64,000 bases of DNA from Oceanospirillaceae bacterium (GCA_024234265.1 JACKOM010000006.1:62001-126000), one strand, 5' to 3'; numbered from the stretch's first letter, positions 25,220 to 35,178 are shown. The notes: generated by a model not told the origin, from the sequence alone. Translations and numbers: made by a program.

Positions 25220-25908
25220 GCCAGCTCCCATTTAATAGGGGGAGGTAATTGCATTTGTTGCTCAATGATCTGCACAAACTGCCCGCGGGGAATACATCTG
25301 GCCCCCAGGGTTTCAAGGTGTGGGTTATGCACCTGACAATCAATCATGCGAAACCCCATCTGACTGGCACTTTGCACCAAGCGTATAAAGGCCAGTTTAG
25401 AAGCATTTGTGGTGCGGCTGAACATGGACTCCCCAAAAAACATCCTGCCGATTGATACCCCGTAGAGGCCGCCGACCAGTTCTTCTCCATCCCATACTTC
25501 AATGCTGTGGGCGAGGCCGCGCTGGTGGAGGGCGTAATAGGCAGTCTGAATGTCGTTATTAATCCAGGTTTCGGCCTGTTTTGCCCTGGGTTGCGCGCAG
25601 GCCTGAATGACACTTTTAAATGCGGTATCGGTTGTAACCCTTAATTGCTGTTGTTTCAGCCATTTGGCCATACTGCGCGATATGTGGAGCTCATCCGTAA
25701 AAAGCACGCAGCGTGGATCGGGTGACCACCATAAAATGGGGTCGTCAGCTGAATACCAGGGGAATATGCCATGGCTGTATGCACGCAGAATTCTGTCCGG
25801 ATTCAGGTCGCCGCCGGCAGCGAGCAGGCCGTCTGGCTCCTGTAAGGCGGTCTCCACGGGCGGGAAGTGGTAGGCGTTTTGCCGGATAGTTTCGAGAATA
25901 GATGCCAT
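25216..25908 (-). CDS. aat: Leucyl/phenylalanyl-tRNA-protein transferase
   Basis: Aat adds Leu or Phe to proteins with N-terminal Arg or Lys, making ClpS substrates. The core is clear: FPPVETALQEPDGLLAAGGD, YSHGIFPWYSADDPILWWSP, FGESMFSRTTNASK and MIDCQVHNPHLETLGA. The start is uncertain. I choose ATG 25908 (230 residues), which places FPP 15 residues in, as in Pseudomonas; ATG 25947 (243 residues) is possible. The gene is divergent from ftsK. In Pseudomonas I recall a thioredoxin reductase gene between them; here it is absent. Confidence 0.96.
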   Translation of the reverse strand: MASILETIRQNAYHFPPVETALQEPDGLLAAGGDLNPDRILRAYSHGIFPWYSADDPILWWSPDPRCVLFTDELHISRSMAKWLKQQQLRVTTDTAFKSVIQACAQPRAKQAETWINNDIQTAYYALHQRGLAHSIEVWDGEELVGGLYGVSIGRMFFGESMFSRTTNASKLAFIRLVQSASQMGFRMIDCQVHNPHLETLGARCIPRGQFVQIIEQQMQLPPPIKWELA

Positions 25909-25980
25909 GGGCTGGTTTATTATTCCGGGGAAACCTATAAAATCCATTTTTTTGTGATTGCCTATAAGGCTAAATCCTAA

Positions 25981-28398
25981 GTGCTTAAAAATAAACATAA
26001 AGTTCAGATCAACTGGCAGGAGCAAAAGCGTCTTGCGCTGCGTGAGGGTGGCGCGCTGTTGTTGTGTCTGCTCGCACTCTTTGGCCTTCTGGCCCTGTTG
26101 TCATATCACCCGCAGGATGGCGGTTGGCGGGGTAGCTCCGATGGCATGAACATCCGTAACTGGGGTGGGGTGCTGGGTGCTTTTGTCGCTGATGTGTTGT
26201 TTTCGTTTGTCGGTTATATGGCCTATCTGGTGCCTTTACTACCGCTCTATCATCTTCTGCGACGTTATTGGACAAATGTTGAATTAGAAAACCATTGGGG
26301 TGGTTTTTACTGGCGTCTTTTCGGCTTTACTCTGATTCTGTTATCCGGTGCAGCCCTGAGCGGCTTCCATGATGTGCGTGATACTCTGCTGCCCTACGGT
26401 ACCGGCGGTATCATAGGGCAAAGTATGGCCAGCTGGTTTGGGGCCCAGATAGGAGGTGTTGGTGCCAGTCTGTTCTTTTTTGCGGTGTTTTTGTTTGGTC
26501 TGACGGTTTTTGGTGATATTTCCTGGTTGGGCACCATGGATGCCATTGGTGCTTATATTTTGCGTTTGATAGACGAAAAATGGGGTGAAAAAAACGGTGC
26601 CACCCGCGTAGCTGAACCTTTACGTGGCCCTCGCGTGGAGCCGGTAGCATTGCGTGATGAAGTCTTGCCTGTGCGCAGGGAGCCAGTTATCGATGTGGAT
26701 ATAGACGAGGATGAAAGTGATGAGCCTCTGATTCCCGAGCTTACCCAGGTTGTACCCCCTACGCTGAAAAAACCTGCCGATATTCCGCCTGTGCGGCCCG
26801 TGGCCCCTCCGGTGGCAGTAATGCCGCCTGTGATTCTGGACGATAAAAAGCCTGTCGTGATTCAGCCCTTTGAGAAAAAGTCCGCTGGTCCGGCAACTGT
26901 GCAGGGTTCGCTGTTTAAAACCGATGGGTTGCCGGATTTATCGCTGTTAAATCGTTCCAGCAAGGCTCAGTCAGGGGGGTTCTCCGCAGAAAATCTTGAG
27001 GATATGTCCCGTTTGCTGGAGCGTAAGCTGCTCGACTTTGGTGTGAAAGTTGAAGTGGTGGCGGTTAACCCCGGCCCTGTGATTACCCGTTTTGAAATTC
27101 AGCCTGCCCCCGGTGTGAAGGCCAGCAAAATTTCCAATCTTGCTAAGGATCTTGCCCGTTCATTGGCCATGGTGAGTGTGCGGGTGGTGGAGGTGATTCC
27201 CGGTAAGTCAGTTATGGGTATCGAGATTCCCAATGATGACCGTGAAATCGTGTATCTCGGCGATGTATTTGCTTCGGCGGAATACCAGTCCGCTAAGTCG
27301 CCCCTGACGCTGGCCCTGGGCCATGATATCGCCGGTGATCCTGTTACCGCTGATCTGGCCAAAATGCCCCACCTGCTGGTGGCAGGTACAACCGGTTCGG
27401 GGAAATCCGTGGGTGTGAACGCCATGCTGCTCAGCATGTTGTATAAAGCCGGGCCGGATGAAGTTCGCATGATCATGGTTGACCCTAAAATGCTGGAGCT
27501 GTCGGTATATGACGGTATTCCCCATCTGCTCACGCCTGTCATCACCGATATGAAAGAAGCTGCTAACGGTCTGCGCTGGTGTGTGGCTGAAATGGAGCGC
27601 CGTTATAAATTAATGGCGGCTATGGGGGTGCGAAACCTCGCGGGTTATAACAAAAAAATCACCGATGCTGCCCAAGCGGGCGAAGTGATTTATGACCCGT
27701 TGTGGAAACCCGGCAGTAACTTTGAAGATAAAGCCGAAGCATTGGGCAAACTGCCCTATATCGTGGTGGTGGTAGATGAATTTGCTGACATGATTATGGT
27801 GGTCGGTAAAAAAGTCGAAGAGCTTATTGCCCGTATCGCGCAAAAAGCCCGTGCGGCGGGTATTCACCTGATTCTGGCAACCCAACGACCCTCTGTGGAT
27901 GTTATTACGGGTTTGATTAAGGCCAACGTGCCGACCCGTATTGCATTCCAGGTTTCATCAAAAATCGATTCCCGTACCATTCTTGACCAGGGCGGGGCAG
28001 AGCAGTTACTGGGGCACGGCGATATGTTGTATTTACCGCCGGGTACCGCAGTGCCTATTCGTGTACACGGTGCTTTTGTGGCGGACGACGAAGTACACCG
28101 TGTGGTGGCTGACTGGAAAACCCGGGGTGAACCTGAATACATCGAAATTACCTCGTCGACATCTTCTTCCGAAGGTGGTGGCGGTGGTGATGAAGGCGAT
28201 CCTGAGTCCGATGAACTTTATGATGAAGCCGTTGCCTTTGTGCTGGAAACCCGCAAGGTGTCTATTTCCAGTGTGCAGCGTAAATTGCGCATAGGTTATA
28301 ACCGTGCGGCCCGGCTGGTGGAAGCGATGGAGCAATCCGGTTTGGTATCGCCCCCCGGCAATAATGGCAACCGAGAAGTATTAACACCTGAACACTAG
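25981..28398 (+). CDS. ftsK: DNA translocase FtsK
   Basis: FtsK moves chromosome ends through the closing septum and activates XerCD. The 805-residue protein has four membrane segments in residues 20-180, a Pro/Asp/Glu-rich linker (about 200-340), the RecA-like motor with Walker A GTTGSGKSVGVN and Walker B IVVVVDEFADMI, and the C-terminal gamma winged helix (YDEAVAFVLETRKVSISSVQ) that reads KOPS sites. The start is GTG (25981) with AAGG upstream. The linker is short compared with E. coli FtsK (1329 residues), as is common outside enterics. Confidence 0.97.
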   Translation: MLKNKHKVQINWQEQKRLALREGGALLLCLLALFGLLALLSYHPQDGGWRGSSDGMNIRNWGGVLGAFVADVLFSFVGYMAYLVPLLPLYHLLRRYWTNVELENHWGGFYWRLFGFTLILLSGAALSGFHDVRDTLLPYGTGGIIGQSMASWFGAQIGGVGASLFFFAVFLFGLTVFGDISWLGTMDAIGAYILRLIDEKWGEKNGATRVAEPLRGPRVEPVALRDEVLPVRREPVIDVDIDEDESDEPLIPELTQVVPPTLKKPADIPPVRPVAPPVAVMPPVILDDKKPVVIQPFEKKSAGPATVQGSLFKTDGLPDLSLLNRSSKAQSGGFSAENLEDMSRLLERKLLDFGVKVEVVAVNPGPVITRFEIQPAPGVKASKISNLAKDLARSLAMVSVRVVEVIPGKSVMGIEIPNDDREIVYLGDVFASAEYQSAKSPLTLALGHDIAGDPVTADLAKMPHLLVAGTTGSGKSVGVNAMLLSMLYKAGPDEVRMIMVDPKMLELSVYDGIPHLLTPVITDMKEAANGLRWCVAEMERRYKLMAAMGVRNLAGYNKKITDAAQAGEVIYDPLWKPGSNFEDKAEALGKLPYIVVVVDEFADMIMVVGKKVEELIARIAQKARAAGIHLILATQRPSVDVITGLIKANVPTRIAFQVSSKIDSRTILDQGGAEQLLGHGDMLYLPPGTAVPIRVHGAFVADDEVHRVVADWKTRGEPEYIEITSSTSSSEGGGGGDEGDPESDELYDEAVAFVLETRKVSISSVQRKLRIGYNRAARLVEAMEQSGLVSPPGNNGNREVLTPEH

Positions 28399-28406
28399 GA
28401 GTGTAT

Positions 28407-29030
28407 GTGAAGGTTTTATCTGTTTTTGTATTGATGCTGGCCGCCGTATTTGCGAATGCTGACGAGCTATCCATTCAGAAATTGCAGCAATTGCTTGCCG
28501 GCATGGAGACGTTTGAGGCGACTTTTGTACAGCATAATTACGATGGGCGTGGCAGTGTGCTGCAAACCCTTGAAGGTAGTTTACAAGCGAAAAAGCCCGG
28601 AAAATTCCGCTGGCAAACAAAACCGCCGTATCAGCAGTTGCTGGTAACCGACAGTAAAACCCTGTGGTTGTATGATCAGGATCTTGAACAGGTGACAGTG
28701 CAGCCATTGGATGATCGTCTGGTTTCAACCCCTGCATTATTGCTCACGGGTAAATTAGATGAACTTAATAATGCCTATGATGTGTTTGGCGAGCAGCTGC
28801 AAAAAGAATGGAATTTTGTGTTAACCCCAAAAAGCAAAGATGTGTTGTTTGATCGTCTGCGTCTTGAATTTACCGCCAAAGGTAAATTATCGCGCATGGT
28901 GATTCAGGATAACGTGGGTCAAAAAACAGTGCTGACCTTCCGCGATGTTAAATCAAACCCGAAATTACAGGATTCATTATTCACCTTTGAAATTCCTGCG
29001 GGTGTTGATGTGATTCAAAGTGCCCCCTGA
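28407..29030 (+). CDS. lolA: Outer-membrane lipoprotein carrier LolA
   Basis: LolA ferries lipoproteins across the periplasm from LolCDE to LolB. The protein has a signal peptide (VLSVFVLMLAAVFANA, cleaved before DE) and the LolA fold (FEATFVQHNYDGRG, PGKFRWQTKPPYQQLLVTD, KTLWLYDQDLEQVTVQ). GTG at 28407 is best placed after the ribosome site GGAG (28398-28401); GTG at 28401 would add only two residues and lies inside that site. It sits between ftsK and rarA, as in E. coli and Pseudomonas, and its TGA shares a base with the rarA start. Confidence 0.96.
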   Translation: MKVLSVFVLMLAAVFANADELSIQKLQQLLAGMETFEATFVQHNYDGRGSVLQTLEGSLQAKKPGKFRWQTKPPYQQLLVTDSKTLWLYDQDLEQVTVQPLDDRLVSTPALLLTGKLDELNNAYDVFGEQLQKEWNFVLTPKSKDVLFDRLRLEFTAKGKLSRMVIQDNVGQKTVLTFRDVKSNPKLQDSLFTFEIPAGVDVIQSAP

Positions 29031-30358
29031 TGCAAGATTCTTTATTCCCGCAACAGCAATACGAGCCATTGGCTTCACGCCTGCGCCCTCGCAATTTACA
29101 AGAATATGCCGGGCAGGGGCATTTGCTGGGTGAGGGTAAAGCTCTGCGCAAAGTCATTGAACAGGGTTTGCTGCACTCCATGATTTTCTGGGGGCCGCCT
29201 GGAGTTGGTAAAACCACCCTGGCCCGTTTGCTTGCCCAATATGCCGATGCGGAATTTCTGAGTGTTTCCGCAGTAATGGATGGCGTAAAAGAAATACGTA
29301 GCGCCGTTCAGCGCGCACAAATGTTCCGGGCACAAGGGCGAAAAACCCTGTTATTTGTTGATGAGGTGCACAGGTTCAATAAAGGGCAGCAGGATGCGTT
29401 TCTGCCTTTTGTGGAAGATGGCACGGTGATTTTCATTGGTGCTACCACGGAAAATCCGTCGTTTGAATTAAATGGCGCATTACTCAGCCGGGCGCGGGTT
29501 TATAAGTTGCGCAGCCTTGATGCGGCGGATTTACAGGTTATGTTAAATCAGGCCCTGACTTCTGAACTCAGTTTATTGCCGGTGCGAAATTGTGAGCCAG
29601 CAGCCGCTGAATTATTGGTTGCAGCGGCGGATGGCGATGGCCGCCGTCTTTTGAATTTGCTGGAAATGGCTGCCGATCTTGCAATGGCGGAAAATAAAAA
29701 TGCCATCACTGCAGAAATTGTTGCGGAAATTTGCCAGGAATCGGTACGTCGTTTTGATAAGGGCGGCGATCTTTTTTATGAACAGATTTCTGCGTTGCAT
29801 AAGTCTGTAAGGGGCTCATCGGCAGACGGCGCTCTGTATTGGTTTGCACGCATGTTAGATGGTGGATGTGATCCACTTTATGTGGCGCGGCGTGTGGTGC
29901 GCATGGCGAGTGAAGATATCGGCAATGCTGATCCGCGCGGCCTAACCCTGGCATTAAATGCCTGGGATGTGCAGGAGCGTTTAGGTAGTCCGGAGGGGGA
30001 GCTTGCAATCGCGCAGGCCATTGTTTATCTCGCCTGTGCGCCAAAAAGCAATGCTGTTTATACGGCGTTTAATCAGGTAAGGGCTGATGTGCGCGGGATG
30101 CCAAGTTATGACGTGCCGGTCCATTTACGTAACGCCCCGACCCGGCTGATGAAAGAACAGGGTTATGGTCAGGAATACCGTTATGCCCATGATGAGCCGG
30201 AAGCCTATGCTGCAGGTGAATGTTATTTGCCTGAGCAGATACGCGAACGGCGTTATTATCAGCCGGTGGCCCGTGGTCTGGAAAGTAAGATAGCTGAAAA
30301 ACTTGCGCATCTTGATTCATTGGATAAAAACAGCCCGCTTAAAAGGTATTCTGAATAA
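29030..30358 (+). CDS. rarA: Replication-associated recombination protein A (AAA+ ATPase)
   Basis: RarA/MgsA works at stalled replication forks with SSB. The 442-residue protein has the family start (LASRLRPRNLQEYAGQGHLL), Walker A GPPGVGKTTLARL, Walker B LLFVDEVHRFN, sensor-1 GATTENPSFELN and the C-terminal tetramerisation domain (GYGQEYRYAHDEPEAYA). Its ATG overlaps the lolA stop by one base, and its TAA overlaps the crcB ATG, so lolA-rarA-crcB are coupled. Confidence 0.97.
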   Translation: MQDSLFPQQQYEPLASRLRPRNLQEYAGQGHLLGEGKALRKVIEQGLLHSMIFWGPPGVGKTTLARLLAQYADAEFLSVSAVMDGVKEIRSAVQRAQMFRAQGRKTLLFVDEVHRFNKGQQDAFLPFVEDGTVIFIGATTENPSFELNGALLSRARVYKLRSLDAADLQVMLNQALTSELSLLPVRNCEPAAAELLVAAADGDGRRLLNLLEMAADLAMAENKNAITAEIVAEICQESVRRFDKGGDLFYEQISALHKSVRGSSADGALYWFARMLDGGCDPLYVARRVVRMASEDIGNADPRGLTLALNAWDVQERLGSPEGELAIAQAIVYLACAPKSNAVYTAFNQVRADVRGMPSYDVPVHLRNAPTRLMKEQGYGQEYRYAHDEPEAYAAGECYLPEQIRERRYYQPVARGLESKIAEKLAHLDSLDKNSPLKRYSE

Positions 30359-30732
30359 TGCATTGGTTAGCAATTGCCCTTGGCGGAGCGTTTGGCGCGG
30401 TGGCCCGCGCCTTTATTGCAGGTTGGATGCAGAAATCATTGGGCGCGGGGTTCCCCTTTGGTACACTCGCGGTCAATTTTATCGGCTCCTTTGTAATCGG
30501 TTTTTTATTCGTATTACTGGTGGAACGCCTCAATATGCCGGGCTACTGGCGTGAGTTGCTGGTTGTTGGTTTCCTGGGTGCTCTCACGACTTTTTCTACT
30601 TTTTCGTTAGAGATTGTGAATTTCTTGCAGCATGGCCAGTGGCATATTGCATTGGTTTACCTGCTTGCAAGTCTGATTGGATGTTTTACGCTGACCTGGC
30701 TGGGGCTGACGGTTGGCCGCGTAATATTTTGA
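30358..30732 (+). CDS. crcB: Fluoride channel CrcB (Fluc)
   Basis: This 124-residue protein has four membrane helices and the signature residues of Fluc fluoride exporters: GGAFGAVARAFIAGW, GTLAVNFIGSFVIGFL (the pore Asn) and GFLGALTTFSTFSLE (Phe box and TFSTF). Fluc works as an antiparallel homodimer. The gene lacks its own leader because it overlaps rarA, so no fluoride riboswitch precedes it. serS follows after 12 bp. Confidence 0.96.
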   Translation: MHWLAIALGGAFGAVARAFIAGWMQKSLGAGFPFGTLAVNFIGSFVIGFLFVLLVERLNMPGYWRELLVVGFLGALTTFSTFSLEIVNFLQHGQWHIALVYLLASLIGCFTLTWLGLTVGRVIF

Positions 30733-30744
30733 TGGGGTTTTAAT

Positions 30745-32034
30745 ATGTTAGATATCCGTAAAGTCCGTGAAAACCCGGAACTTATTGCAACTAAACTGAA
30801 AACCAAACGTTTTGAGTTTGATGTCGAAGCTTTTGCCAAATGGGATGCCATTCGCCGTGATGCAGACGTTTTTTCCCAGAGTCTGCAGGCAGAGAAAAAT
30901 GCTGCCTCCAAACAAATTGGTGTTTTAAAGCAGCAAGGTATGTCGATTGATGAAGCCAAAGCAAAAGTGGCAGAAACCCTTGCAAAAATCGACGCGCAAT
31001 TAAAAGACGCGGAAGCCAAAGCCAAAGAAGCTTCTGATGTGCTGACCACCATGCTGATGGCAACGCCAAATATTCCGGATGATTCGGTGCCCGCCGGTGC
31101 CAGCGAGGACGATAACGTTGAAGTGCGTCGCTGGGGTACACCTAAAGCATTTGCATTTGAAGCTAAAGATCACGTGGATCTCGGCGCAGGTGTGAATGGT
31201 ATCGATTTTGAAACCGCCACCAAGATTACCGGCTCCCGCTTTGCTGTGATGCAAGGGCAGGTTGCCCGCTTGCACCGTGCGTTGATTCAGCTGATGCTCA
31301 ATACCCACACAGAAGAGCACGGCTACGAAGAGGTGTACGTGCCTTATATGGTCAATGCCGACAGCCTGCGTGGCACTGGTCAGCTGCCTAAATTTGAAGA
31401 AGACCTCTTCAAAGTGCCCTTTGGTGATCAGCAGTATTATCTGATTCCAACGGCGGAGGTTCCGGTCACCAATATTGCCCGTGACCGCATATTTGAAGCC
31501 AAAGAAATCCCTGTGCGTTATGCCTGCCATACCCCTTGCTTCCGCAGTGAGGCGGGCAGTTATGGGCGTGATACCCGCGGCATGATCCGTCAGCACCAGT
31601 TTGAGAAAGTTGAGCTGGTGATGCTGGTTAATCCGCAAGAGAGCATGGCTCAGCTAGAAGCATTAACCGGTCACGCCGAAAAAATTCTGCAGAAACTCGA
31701 ATTACCGTACCGCGTAGTGAAATTGTGCGGTGGCGATTTAGGTTTCTCTGCATCATTGACCTACGACATTGAGGTTTGGCTGCCAGGTCAGCAAAAATAC
31801 CGGGAAATTTCTTCCTGCAGCAGTTTCCATGATTACCAGGCCCGCCGTATGCAGGCCCGCTGGCGTAATCCGGAAACCGGTAAGCCTGAATTATTGCACA
31901 CATTAAATGGTTCAGGTCTGGCTGTGGGGCGTACTCTGGTTGCAGTGCTGGAAAATTATCAGGAAGCCGATGGCCGTATCCGTATTCCTGAAGTACTGAA
32001 ACCTTATATGAATGGCGCAGAATACATAGGTTAA
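30745..32034 (+). CDS. serS: Seryl-tRNA synthetase
   Basis: SerS charges tRNA-Ser. The 429-residue protein has the N-terminal long coiled coil that holds the extra arm of tRNA-Ser (residues 30-110, lysine- and alanine-rich) and the class II core: motif 2 (FRSEAGSYGRDTRGMIR) and motif 3 (NGSGLAVGRTLVAVLENYQ). The length matches E. coli SerS (430). It is linked to crcB upstream and cysG downstream within a few bases. A tRNA-Ser(UGA) lies at 38346. Confidence 0.98.
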   Translation: MLDIRKVRENPELIATKLKTKRFEFDVEAFAKWDAIRRDADVFSQSLQAEKNAASKQIGVLKQQGMSIDEAKAKVAETLAKIDAQLKDAEAKAKEASDVLTTMLMATPNIPDDSVPAGASEDDNVEVRRWGTPKAFAFEAKDHVDLGAGVNGIDFETATKITGSRFAVMQGQVARLHRALIQLMLNTHTEEHGYEEVYVPYMVNADSLRGTGQLPKFEEDLFKVPFGDQQYYLIPTAEVPVTNIARDRIFEAKEIPVRYACHTPCFRSEAGSYGRDTRGMIRQHQFEKVELVMLVNPQESMAQLEALTGHAEKILQKLELPYRVVKLCGGDLGFSASLTYDIEVWLPGQQKYREISSCSSFHDYQARRMQARWRNPETGKPELLHTLNGSGLAVGRTLVAVLENYQEADGRIRIPEVLKPYMNGAEYIG

Positions 32035-32038
32035 GCAC

Positions 32039-33430
32039 ATGGATTTATTACCTCTCTTTTTTGACCTCAAGGGTAAAGATGTACTGGTTGTAGGCGGGGG
32101 AGAGGTTGCTCTGCGTAAAGCAGGCATGTTGATCCGTGCCGGCGCTGTGGTTGAGTTGGTTGCCCATGAAATTCTGCCGGATCTTGCTGAGGCTGTTGCG
32201 GCAGCGGGTGGGCAGAATTGCATCGGTGATTACAGCGCAGGGCGTTTGCAGGGCAAAACCCTAGTGGTTGCTGCTACGGATGATGACATCCTGAATCGTC
32301 AGGTGTCAGAGGATGCAAAAGCTGCCAATGTGCCTGTGAATGTGGTGGATTGCCCTGCGTTATGTACCTTTGTATTTCCTGCCATCGTTGATCGCTCCCC
32401 GCTTGTGGCAGCTATCTCTTCCGGTGGTGCATCCCCTGTGCTGGCACGTATGCTGCGCGCAAAACTGGAAACCACTATTCCCGCTGCATTTGGTGAACTT
32501 GCTGAATTACTCGGCGCCCATCGCGATAAGGTGAAAGCCAAATTTTCCCATATCAATCGTCGCCGTGAATTTTGGGAAGATGTACTAGAAGGCCCTGTTG
32601 CGGAATTGGCTTTGTCAGGCCAGATGGTTCAGGCGAAAAAAGTGCTGCAGGATATGCTTGATGCGCCTACCGAAGATAAACAAGTGGGCGAGGTGTATCT
32701 GGTAGGTGCAGGCCCTGGTGACCCGGATTTATTGACGTTCAAAGCTTTGCGCCTGATGCAAAAAGCGGATGTGGTTTTATACGATCGCTTAGTGTCTGAA
32801 CCTATTCTGGATATGTGTCGTCGTGATGCGAAACGTATTTATGTCGGCAAAGCGCGCTCTGATCACGCGGTGCCGCAGGATGAAATCAACCAGCGTTTAA
32901 TTGATTTGGCAAAAGAAGGTCATCGCGTTTTACGTTTAAAAGGCGGAGATCCTTTTATTTTCGGGCGCGGCGGTGAAGAAATTGCCGGCCTTGCGGCAGA
33001 GGGCATTCCATTTCAGGTTGTGCCGGGTATTACCGCCGCAGCCGGTTGCGCCGCTTACTCCGGCATTCCATTAACCCATCGTGACTATGCACAATCAGTG
33101 CGTTTCGTGACGGGGCATTTAAAGGATAATTCTACTGATCTGCCATGGGGTGAGCTTGTTCATCCCCATCAGACCGTGGTGTTTTATATGGGCTTGATGG
33201 GGCTTCCTGTCATTTGCCAGCAATTACAAGCCCATGGTATGTCAGCTGATATGCCGATTGCCCTGGTGCAAAAGGGTACCACCAAAGACCACAAGGTGGT
33301 GATTGGTACGCTCTCGACCATGGTGGATATCGTTAAAAATCAACAGGTTGTGGCGCCAACCCTGATTATCGTCGGAGAAGTCGTGAAGCTGCACAATACC
33401 CTCAGTTGGTATAACAACGAAAAGTCATAA
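32039..33430 (+). CDS. cysG: Siroheme synthase (methyltransferase/dehydrogenase/ferrochelatase)
   Basis: CysG turns uroporphyrinogen III into siroheme, the cofactor of sulfite and nitrite reductases. The 463-residue protein has both modules: the dehydrogenase/ferrochelatase part (residues 1-210, VLVVGGGEVALRKAGMLI with the NAD-binding GGG) and the SAM-dependent methyltransferase (from about 217, VYLVGAGPGDPDLLTFKAL, LRLKGGDPFIFGRGGEE, VVPGITAAAGCAAYSGIPLT). It follows serS by 4 bp, as in Pseudomonas. Confidence 0.98.
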   Translation: MDLLPLFFDLKGKDVLVVGGGEVALRKAGMLIRAGAVVELVAHEILPDLAEAVAAAGGQNCIGDYSAGRLQGKTLVVAATDDDILNRQVSEDAKAANVPVNVVDCPALCTFVFPAIVDRSPLVAAISSGGASPVLARMLRAKLETTIPAAFGELAELLGAHRDKVKAKFSHINRRREFWEDVLEGPVAELALSGQMVQAKKVLQDMLDAPTEDKQVGEVYLVGAGPGDPDLLTFKALRLMQKADVVLYDRLVSEPILDMCRRDAKRIYVGKARSDHAVPQDEINQRLIDLAKEGHRVLRLKGGDPFIFGRGGEEIAGLAAEGIPFQVVPGITAAAGCAAYSGIPLTHRDYAQSVRFVTGHLKDNSTDLPWGELVHPHQTVVFYMGLMGLPVICQQLQAHGMSADMPIALVQKGTTKDHKVVIGTLSTMVDIVKNQQVVAPTLIIVGEVVKLHNTLSWYNNEKS

Positions 33431-33510
33431 TAAATTCGACCTCTCTCCATCCTTGGCTATGCTAATACTAGTAAGCATCCATAGGGATACGGACGGAGCT
33501 GAGGTCCTAT

Positions 33511-35130
33511 ATGAATTGGTTGAGCCGCATATCCATAAAAGCCAAGATACTGTTTATCCCAGCGATAGCGGTGGTTGGCTTTTTGGCGAGTCTGGCATTG
33601 AATGCCGTTATCAATAGTGCAAATTCTGAACGCCTGGCAGATATTCAGGATCTGTATTTCCCTGTAGTGCAGTCATCGCGTGAAAACATTGTTCGCCTTA
33701 ATCGTGTGGAAGAGCTGTTTAATGCAGCGGTCAGCACTGGTGAGGCAGATATGCTCGATGGTGCCCGCAAAACCTTCAAAGAAATGCATGACAAGATCAT
33801 TGAGCAGCAAAAGTTGTGGCCTGCACAGCAGCAAGCGCTGGATGATATTGAGCGTGCAAGTACTCAGTATTTTGATGTTGGCCTCAAATTATCGGCCGGT
33901 ATGATCGAGGGTAATCTTAACCCATCCGAAATGCCCCGCCTGATTGAAGAGATGAATCAAAAGCTCAGTATGCTCAAACGCATGATGACGTCTTTAAATG
34001 AAAATGCCTTGGGCGCCTTCCAGAAGACCGTCGAAGAATCAAACAACGCTGCGCAAAATGCGCTGTTTATGACAATTGTCGTGAGCTTAGTTTCTATTCT
34101 GGTAATAGTAACTATCAGTGGCAGTATTGTGTTAATGATTACCCGCAACCTGAGTTTGATGCTGGATTCGTTACGTGACATTGCACAGGGTGAAGGTGAT
34201 TTAACCAAACGTATTCGTCAGAGCAGTGAAGATGAAATCGGCTCGCTGGTGCACTGGTTTAACCTGTTTATGGATAAGCTGCATACCAGTATTAATGAAG
34301 TGGTCAAGGCGATTGATCCGCTAGCCCGTGTATCGACTGATCTGGGTGACATGACAACCAAAACCCGTCAGATTACCGAAGAGCAAAGTCGTGCGACCGA
34401 TGAAGTTACCCGTTCTGTTGATGATATGTTCCGCAGTGTGCAAAACATTGCGCAAAATGCGTCGAGTGCTGCCAGTGCTGCCCGTGAGGCGGATAACGAG
34501 GCGAAATCAGGGCGTAGTGTGGTAACCCAGTCTGTTGAATCGATTAATGATCTGGCCAATGAAGTTGAGCGTGCTGCTGAGGTTATTCGTAAGCTTGAAT
34601 CGGATGCGGAAAACGTCGGCACAATTTTGGATGTTATTAAAGGTATTGCTGAGCAGACAAACTTGCTGGCATTAAACGCGGCAATTGAAGCAGCGCGGGC
34701 GGGTGAGCAGGGCAGGGGCTTTGCGGTGGTGGCTGATGAAGTGCGCACTTTAGCTTCCCGAACCCAGGATTCGACCCAGGAAATTCAAAAGGTAATTGAA
34801 GAACTGCAGGGTGCTGCGCGTTCTGCGGTGGAGGTAATGGCTCATTCCCAGGATCAGGCACGCTCCAGTGTGGATCATGCGGCGAAAACAGATTCGTCCC
34901 TTGCAACTATTACTGAAAAAGTGGGTTCAATTACGCGCATGAATACTGAAATTGCCCACGCCACAGGTGAGCAGGAAAAAGTGAGTACATCCATTAAACA
35001 CAACGTCGATGGTATTCGTACTAATGCAGATGCGGCAGTAAAAAATGTGCAGGAAGTGGAAGTGGCGAGTGAATCCCTGCTTTCGATTTCAAATAAACTG
35101 CGTTCAATAACCAGTCAATTTAAAGTTTAA
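33511..35130 (+). CDS. Methyl-accepting chemotaxis protein
   Basis: A 539-residue chemoreceptor: membrane segment 1 (ILFIPAIAVVGFLASLALN), a periplasmic helical domain of about 150 residues, segment 2 (ALFMTIVVSLVSILVIVTIS), HAMP, and the long cytoplasmic coiled coil with the hairpin tip IAEQTNLLALNAAIEAARAG that contacts CheA and CheW. GAGGT lies shortly before the ATG. The ligand is unknown. No other chemotaxis gene is nearby, and there is no CheR-docking pentapeptide at the end (it stops at TSQFKV). Confidence 0.95.
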   Translation: MNWLSRISIKAKILFIPAIAVVGFLASLALNAVINSANSERLADIQDLYFPVVQSSRENIVRLNRVEELFNAAVSTGEADMLDGARKTFKEMHDKIIEQQKLWPAQQQALDDIERASTQYFDVGLKLSAGMIEGNLNPSEMPRLIEEMNQKLSMLKRMMTSLNENALGAFQKTVEESNNAAQNALFMTIVVSLVSILVIVTISGSIVLMITRNLSLMLDSLRDIAQGEGDLTKRIRQSSEDEIGSLVHWFNLFMDKLHTSINEVVKAIDPLARVSTDLGDMTTKTRQITEEQSRATDEVTRSVDDMFRSVQNIAQNASSAASAAREADNEAKSGRSVVTQSVESINDLANEVERAAEVIRKLESDAENVGTILDVIKGIAEQTNLLALNAAIEAARAGEQGRGFAVVADEVRTLASRTQDSTQEIQKVIEELQGAARSAVEVMAHSQDQARSSVDHAAKTDSSLATITEKVGSITRMNTEIAHATGEQEKVSTSIKHNVDGIRTNADAAVKNVQEVEVASESLLSISNKLRSITSQFKV

Positions 35131-35150
35131 ATTTGTGCTTAAGCAGTAAT

Positions 35151-35178
35151 AAAAAATGCGGCTAATGCCGCATTTTTT
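35151..35178. terminator. Bidirectional terminator between the chemoreceptor and ybiB
   Basis: Perfect stem AAAAAATGCGGC / GCCGCATTTTTT with loop TAAT between two convergent genes. Confidence 0.93.

Noticed and set aside
30340..30360. A fluoride riboswitch before crcB
   Set aside because: crcB starts inside the rarA stop codon, leaving no leader RNA.
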